Under the pieces are notes generated by a model, which saw nothing but the letters and a program-made list of their open reading frames with translations, had not been told where the DNA came from and made no database searches. A stretch of DNA of 7,480 nt from Bacillota bacterium (GTDB taxonomy: Bacteria > Bacillota_E > RBS10-35 > JAJYVN01): contig JAJZWQ010000146.1 of assembly GCA_021846605.1 (NCBI GenBank), forward strand, positions 1-7,480. Direction: 5' to 3'. Numbering within the stretch: the stretch's first letter is position 1; each line of letters begins with the position of its first letter. Below, piece by piece: positions 4,840-7,480 of this stretch. The translations under genes were made by a program, and so were the position numbers.

Positions 4840-4868
4840 GGGCCGCTGGGACTTTCTCCCTGCGGCCC
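4840..4868 (+). terminator. Hairpin downstream of the integrase
   Basis: GGGCCGC (4840-4846) pairs with GCGGCCC (4862-4868). Inside, GGGA (4848-4851) pairs with TCCC (4857-4860) across a T-T mismatch, leaving a 5-nt loop CTTTC. This long strong stem lies 54 bp after the int stop and before attP. There is no clear T-run, so termination is likely but could be partial. Confidence 0.6.
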
Positions 4869-4901
4869 CGTCGATTCTCTGTTGATACTCTAGGCTTTCT
4901 G

Positions 4902-4948
4902 TGGTGCGCCCTGGAGGATTTGAACCCCCGACCTACTGATCCGTAGTC
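4902..4948 (-). other. attP: attP core: 3' 47 bases of a tRNA-Arg(ACG) gene
   Basis: Read on the minus strand this is a canonical tRNA 3' part: two bases of the anticodon stem (GA), anticodon loop CTACGGA (anticodon ACG), 3' stem TCAGT, variable loop AGGTC, T-stem GGGGG, T-loop TTCAAAT, T-stem CCTCC, acceptor strand AGGGCGC, discriminator A, then encoded CCA. The 5' anticodon stem needed to pair (ACTGA) is not continued beyond GA, and no D-arm or 5' acceptor follows, so it is not a gene. It is the usual identity segment by which an integrated element restores a tRNA gene. It lies between two sets of arm sites next to int. Confidence 0.9.
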
Positions 4949-4957
4949 CCTCCCTGG

Positions 4958-4977
4958 GCTGTTTGGCGCTGTTTGCG
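4958..4977 (+). repeat. Tandem 10-bp direct repeat beside the att core
   Basis: GCTGTTTGGC (4958-4967) is followed directly by GCTGTTTGCG (4968-4977), eight of ten bases identical, one helical turn apart, ten bases beyond the core. Short direct repeats between core and arm sites are where excisionases commonly bind, so this is a candidate Xis or IHF-type site. Confidence 0.4.
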
Positions 4978-5003
4978 TGCGGTTGTCTGTGTGACGCTAT
5001 GCG

Positions 5004-5032
5004 TTGGCGCCGTAGGCGCGACGGGATATGGT
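5004..5032 (+). promoter_or_regulatory. Candidate promoter for the 5151 gene
   Basis: TTGGCG (5004-5009) and TATGGT (5027-5032) lie 17 bp apart. Between them GCGCC-GTA-GGCGC (5007-5019) is an inverted repeat that could be an operator. The arm-type repeats at 5075-5095 lie just downstream, so integrase binding could also affect this transcript. Moderate match; not unique in GC-rich DNA. Confidence 0.45.
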
Positions 5033-5074
5033 AGACTGGCCCAGGTGGGCTGAGTGAAGCCCTGTTTTGCTGAG

Positions 5075-5095
5075 TTGGCACACAAGTTGGCACAC
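5075..5095 (+). repeat. Integrase arm-type repeats, distal side (two copies)
   Basis: TTGGCACAC at 5075-5083 and 5087-5095, 12 bp apart, same orientation and sequence as the repeats at 4792-4831. They mark the other arm of attP, so the full attP spans about 4792-5095, some 300 bp. Confidence 0.75.
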
Positions 5096-5150
5096 AACGG
5101 CGACCCGCTGATACCGCAGACCCGGTGTCAGTGTCAGGAGGCGGTGTCGG

Positions 5151-5915
5151 GTGGCTGCTGACCTGGCCCTGTGGCGACGGGCGGGGGGCGGCGTGGTTCA
5201 CTTGGTGCCGCTGGTCCGCGCCCTTCTGGGGCGGGTGGACCGGCTGGCCCCGCGCGCGGTGGACGACCTCCGCAAACTCCTGCCGCTGGACGTTGAGGCG
5301 CGACGGGACGACGACGCGGCGCTCCTGGTGGCCCTGCAGCAAGGCGCGCCGCCGGCCGCTACGGCGGCCCTGGGCGCGGCGATCGAAGCGTGGGCGGCGC
5401 GGTGGCGCCTGTCGCACCCGCTTGCGGAGGCGGCCGCCGCGTCGTTCCTGCGGCACCACGCGGAGCGCGCCGGGAGCGGGCTGGCGGACGCGGTTGCGGG
5501 GTGGAGCCCCCTGGCCCACACCTGGGCGGCTGCGGCCGACCCTGCGGCGTTCTGCTTTGCTCCCGCCGTGGACGCACCGGACCCCCGGCCGGCTGCGTGG
5601 GACCCTCGACGTGAGCCGTGGGCGACCTTCAAAGCGCGCATGGCCGAGGGCTTTGAGGCGTACGCCCGGACCTATCGCGCCGGGATTGAGGGCGCCTTCG
5701 CGCGCGCGGGCTACGAGCCAGGCGCTGCGCCCCGCGACCGTGGGCACGGCCAACTGGCCGCCGCCGACTGGCTCGTGATGCACCGCTGCTTGGGTCTGAC
5801 CTTTGACGCCATCGCTGACCGCTGCGCGGATGAGCACCCAGAGGGCGCCGCGCCAGGCCCTGACGCCATCGGCAAGGCCGTCCGTCGCCTAGCGGACACC
5901 CTCGGGCTGAGCTAA
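5151..5915 (+). CDS. 254-aa protein with C-terminal helix-turn-helix, probable DNA-binding regulator
   Basis: GTG 5151 is chosen because AGGAGG (5136-5141) is 9 bases upstream; the GTG at 5144 is in another frame. Residues 1-150 are Ala/Leu-rich and unrecognised. Residues 155-185 (EPWATFKARMAEGFEAYARTY and on) form amphipathic helices. Residues about 205-253 (ADWLVMHRCLGLTFDAIADR, a spacer, then GPDAIGKAVRRLADTLGLS) have the pattern of a helix-turn-helix ending in a GL residue pair, seen in plasmid and phage proteins where a Trp-Leu-Val helix precedes the two DNA-contacting helices. It has its own promoter and sits between attP and the excisionase-like gene. A master regulator of excision/replication, or a replication co-factor, is likely. 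The family is not firmly identified. Confidence 0.7.
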   Translation: MAADLALWRRAGGGVVHLVPLVRALLGRVDRLAPRAVDDLRKLLPLDVEARRDDDAALLVALQQGAPPAATAALGAAIEAWAARWRLSHPLAEAAAASFLRHHAERAGSGLADAVAGWSPLAHTWAAAADPAAFCFAPAVDAPDPRPAAWDPRREPWATFKARMAEGFEAYARTYRAGIEGAFARAGYEPGAAPRDRGHGQLAAADWLVMHRCLGLTFDAIADRCADEHPEGAAPGPDAIGKAVRRLADTLGLS

Positions 5916-6092
5916 CCGCCAGGACCCCCACCCCACCCAAAACGGACATAAGACGCCCCCCCTGCTATGGCCTGTCGCGCCGTGTCTAGGCGTGCCAGTC
6001 TGTGTGCGGGCGTTGGGCGCCAACGACCTGCGGGTGCGGCAGGTATACGGACAGCCCCGCCGCCGACCCCACATAACGCGGAGGTGGTCCAT
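5916..6092 (+). promoter_or_regulatory. Intergenic region before the xis-rep operon, with inverted repeat at 6011-6025
   Basis: This stretch should hold the promoter and control of the main operon. Seen: a perfect inverted repeat CGTTGG-GCG-CCAACG at 6011-6025, a TATACG hexamer at 6044-6049 without a convincing -35 element, and the ribosome binding site GAGGTGG at 6081-6087. Just after the upstream stop, a C/A-rich stretch (CCCCCACCCCACCC) lacks a hairpin, so I see no clear terminator for the 5151 gene. A reading frame open from 5967 through this region is not convincing as protein. Confidence 0.35.
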
Positions 6093-6305
6093 GTGCGACT
6101 GGTGCGAGCGCGAGAGGCAGCAGAGGCCCTGGGCACGACGACATGGCGGGTGTACGACCTCGTGCGCCGGGGAGTGCTGCCGCCTGGCGTGGCGGTGCGC
6201 GTAGGGCGCGCCGTGCGGATCGATGCGGACGCGCTGGCGGCGTGGGTTGCCGCTGGCGGCGCTGGGCTGGCGGACGCGCGGCCCCGTGGGCGGGTGGCCC
6301 AGTGA
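6093..6305 (+). CDS. xis: Excisionase/AlpA-like MerR-type helix-turn-helix protein, 70 aa
   Basis: GTG 6093 lies 5 bases after GAGGTGG; GTG 6084 in the same frame overlaps that site and is less likely. Residues 4-52 follow the HTH_17 pattern: VRAREAAEALGTTTWRVYDL (first helices), VRRGVLPPGVAVRVG (wing), RAVRIDADALAAWVA (last helix). Proteins of this size and type are excisionases (RDFs) or AlpA-like activators in integrative elements. The product probably bends the attP/attL arms to direct integrase toward excision and may control this operon. The stop overlaps the GTG of the ATPase gene (GTGA), the xis-rep order common in integrative plasmids and phage satellites. Whether it is an excisionase or a transcription factor cannot be settled from sequence. 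Confidence 0.82.
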   Translation: MRLVRAREAAEALGTTTWRVYDLVRRGVLPPGVAVRVGRAVRIDADALAAWVAAGGAGLADARPRGRVAQ

Positions 6306-7480
6306 CCACCACACACGACGGCCCCGCTGCGGAGGCCCTGCGGCGGGCGCGGGAGGCGGCTGGGGGCGGCCCGGAGGTGGTGGCCCGTCCGGTCGGCGTG
6401 ACCTACGGGCCGGTACTGCGACCCCTGGCCGACGTGCTGCCCTTGGCTGTCCGCTGGCTGTGGCCCGGGCGGGTGCCGCTGGGGTCGCTGACGTTCCTGG
6501 ATGGCCGCCCGGCGCAAGGCAAATCGACCGTCGCACTAGACCTCGCCGCGCGCGTGACCACCGGCGCTGAAATGCCGGACGGCACCCCGGGCCTGTTGGG
6601 CGCGGCGCTGTACCTGAGCCGGGAGGATGACCCGGCGACCACACTGCGACCGCGTGCGGAGGCCGCTGGGGCTGACTTGTGTCGGCTGTATCTCTTAGAC
6701 GGACGCCGCAAGGTGCGGCCCGACGGCGAGCCGGATGCGCCCACCGAGGCCATCAGTATGGCGGATGCTGACGTGCTGGCGGACGCGGTTCGCCAGACCG
6801 GCGCCGTCCTGGTCGTGGTTGACCCTGTGCAGTCATACCTGGGGTCTGGCGTGGACGCCCACCGCGCGGAGGAAGTGCGCCCCGTCCTGGACGGCTTGGC
6901 GATGATGGCGCGGGAGGCTGGATGCGCGGTGCTGATACTGCGGCACCTGCGCAAGTCCAGTGCCGATGCGGCAATCAATGCTGGCTGGGGGTCTATGGAC
7001 TTCGGGGCCGCGGCCCGCAGTGTGCTGATGGCGGGCGCGGACCCCCAGGAGCCCAGCCGGCGGGCAATCGTGGCCGTAAAACATTCACTCGCGGCCGAGC
7101 CGGAGGCTATGGGCTACGCCCTGACGCCGGCCGTGGTCTACGCCAACCCGGACACCCCCATTGACACGGTGCGCGTGACGTGGACCGGCGCCTGCGACCT
7201 GACCGCGGCTGCCATGCTGGCTCCAGAGCCCAGCCCGGCCCGCGACGACACGGCGGGGGGTCGGGCTGACGATTGGCTGCGCGGGGCCCTGGCCGGTGGC
7301 CGCAGGGCCACATGGGATGCGCTGACCCGCGACGGGCTATCCGCCGGCCACCGCGAAATCACCCTGCGCCGGGCGCGGACGGCCCTCGGGTGTCGCCGCG
7401 AATGGGCCGGCCGTGGCGAGTGCCTCTGGTCGCTGCCAGACCCCGAAGACGCCCCCCCCCCCCATGTCATAGATGAAGAG
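6302..7480 (+). CDS. AAA_25/RepA-like RecA-fold ATPase, probable replicative helicase (5' part, continues at position 1)
   Basis: GTG start at 6302 overlaps the stop of the upstream HTH gene (GTGA), which implies translational coupling. Residues 1-393 lie here; joined across the circle the protein is about 470 aa. Seen: a Walker A motif GRPAQGKST at residues 68-76 (Lys74), a hydrophobic strand ending in Asp, VLVVVDP at 169-175 (Walker B), an RHLRKSS segment at 214-220, and GSMDFGAAARSVLM at 230-243, the usual order in RepA/RadA-like AAA_25 ATPases. A small C-terminal winged-helix-like segment (about 321-379, with LRRARTALGC and ending CLWSLP) resembles the tail of phage and plasmid members. 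The family supplies hexameric helicase or helicase-loading activity to plasmid and phage replication. Its place directly after an excisionase-like gene and over iterons supports a replication role. It could instead be a recombination ATPase of the same fold. Confidence 0.88.
   Translation, partial: MTTTHDGPAAEALRRAREAAGGGPEVVARPVGVTYGPVLRPLADVLPLAVRWLWPGRVPLGSLTFLDGRPAQGKSTVALDLAARVTTGAEMPDGTPGLLGAALYLSREDDPATTLRPRAEAAGADLCRLYLLDGRRKVRPDGEPDAPTEAISMADADVLADAVRQTGAVLVVVDPVQSYLGSGVDAHRAEEVRPVLDGLAMMAREAGCAVLILRHLRKSSADAAINAGWGSMDFGAAARSVLMAGADPQEPSRRAIVAVKHSLAAEPEAMGYALTPAVVYANPDTPIDTVRVTWTGACDLTAAAMLAPEPSPARDDTAGGRADDWLRGALAGGRRATWDALTRDGLSAGHREITLRRARTALGCRREWAGRGECLWSLPDPEDAPPPHVIDEE
7356..7476. 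repeat. Right copy of terminal direct repeat (circular junction)
   Basis: Exact copy of 1-121. Position 7356 corresponds to position 1, so the circle length is 7,355 bp. The single difference just beyond it (7477 A against 122 T) falls in the first iteron and turns ATGAGC into AAGAG. With only four bases left it is probably an assembly-edge error, though a variant in the population is possible. Confidence 0.93.

Noticed and set aside
4722..4946. Open frame ending LEDLNPRPTDP
   Set aside because: It overlaps the int 3' end and reads across the tRNA-derived att core; this peptide ending is a known artefact of translating tRNA sequence.
4902..4948. A functional tRNA gene
   Set aside because: Only the part from the anticodon stem to CCA is present; the 5' acceptor, D-arm and most of the 5' anticodon stem are missing, so it is an attachment core.
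5967..6092. Longer version of the HTH protein starting at 5967
   Set aside because: The extension is Pro/Arg/Ala-rich without structure; the ribosome binding site at 6081-6087 and the domain boundaries favour GTG 6093.

Overview
The window looks like one complete small circular genetic element of about 7,355 bp, opened inside its replication gene. The first 121 bases recur exactly at 7356-7476, and the reading frame running off the right end continues in frame at the left end to a stop at 357-359. All supported genes lie on the + strand. The DNA is GC-rich and uses GTG starts often, with GTGA/ATGA stop-start overlaps. The host is a high-GC bacterium. An actinobacterium or a Chloroflexota-like lineage would fit, but the sequence does not settle it. 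The attachment site copies a tRNA-Arg(ACG) 3' end including an encoded CCA.

Layout on the circle. (a) Replication/accessory operon: a small MerR/excisionase-like helix-turn-helix protein (6093-6305), a RecA-fold AAA_25/RepA-type ATPase (6302 through the junction to 359), two unrecognised proteins (356-772 and 765-1469), a Com-like zinc-ribbon protein (1505-1690), a 23-residue hydrophobic peptide (1687-1758) and an unrecognised protein with a possible beta-rich C-terminus (1850-2437). A hairpin at 2445-2472 closes it. The last 240 bases of the ATPase gene carry five copies of a 13-bp iteron in alternating orientation, so the probable origin lies inside coding sequence. (b) Recombination module: a short serine recombinase (2681-3499) behind a clear promoter and a repeat-rich leader, a tiny cysteine-rich protein (3496-3639) and a tyrosine integrase (3659-4786) followed by a terminator-like hairpin. 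(c) Attachment region: a 47-bp copy of a tRNA-Arg(ACG) 3' end (4902-4948), flanked by five copies of a TGGCACAC-containing arm-type repeat. (d) A separate promoter and a 254-aa protein with a C-terminal helix-turn-helix (5151-5915).

Taken together this is best read as the excised circular form of a cryptic integrative plasmid or minimal phage satellite. The tyrosine integrase and the HTH/excisionase-like protein would move it in and out of a tRNA-Arg gene, the ATPase and its embedded iterons would replicate it, and the serine recombinase may resolve multimers. No relaxase, conjugation, capsid, partition or resistance gene is visible. The least explained parts are four identical 10-bp palindromes (ATGCTAGCAT) clustered in 1533-2028, the Com-like/membrane-peptide pair, a 12-C tract just before the iterons, and a 15-bp translation-initiation block shared by two genes.
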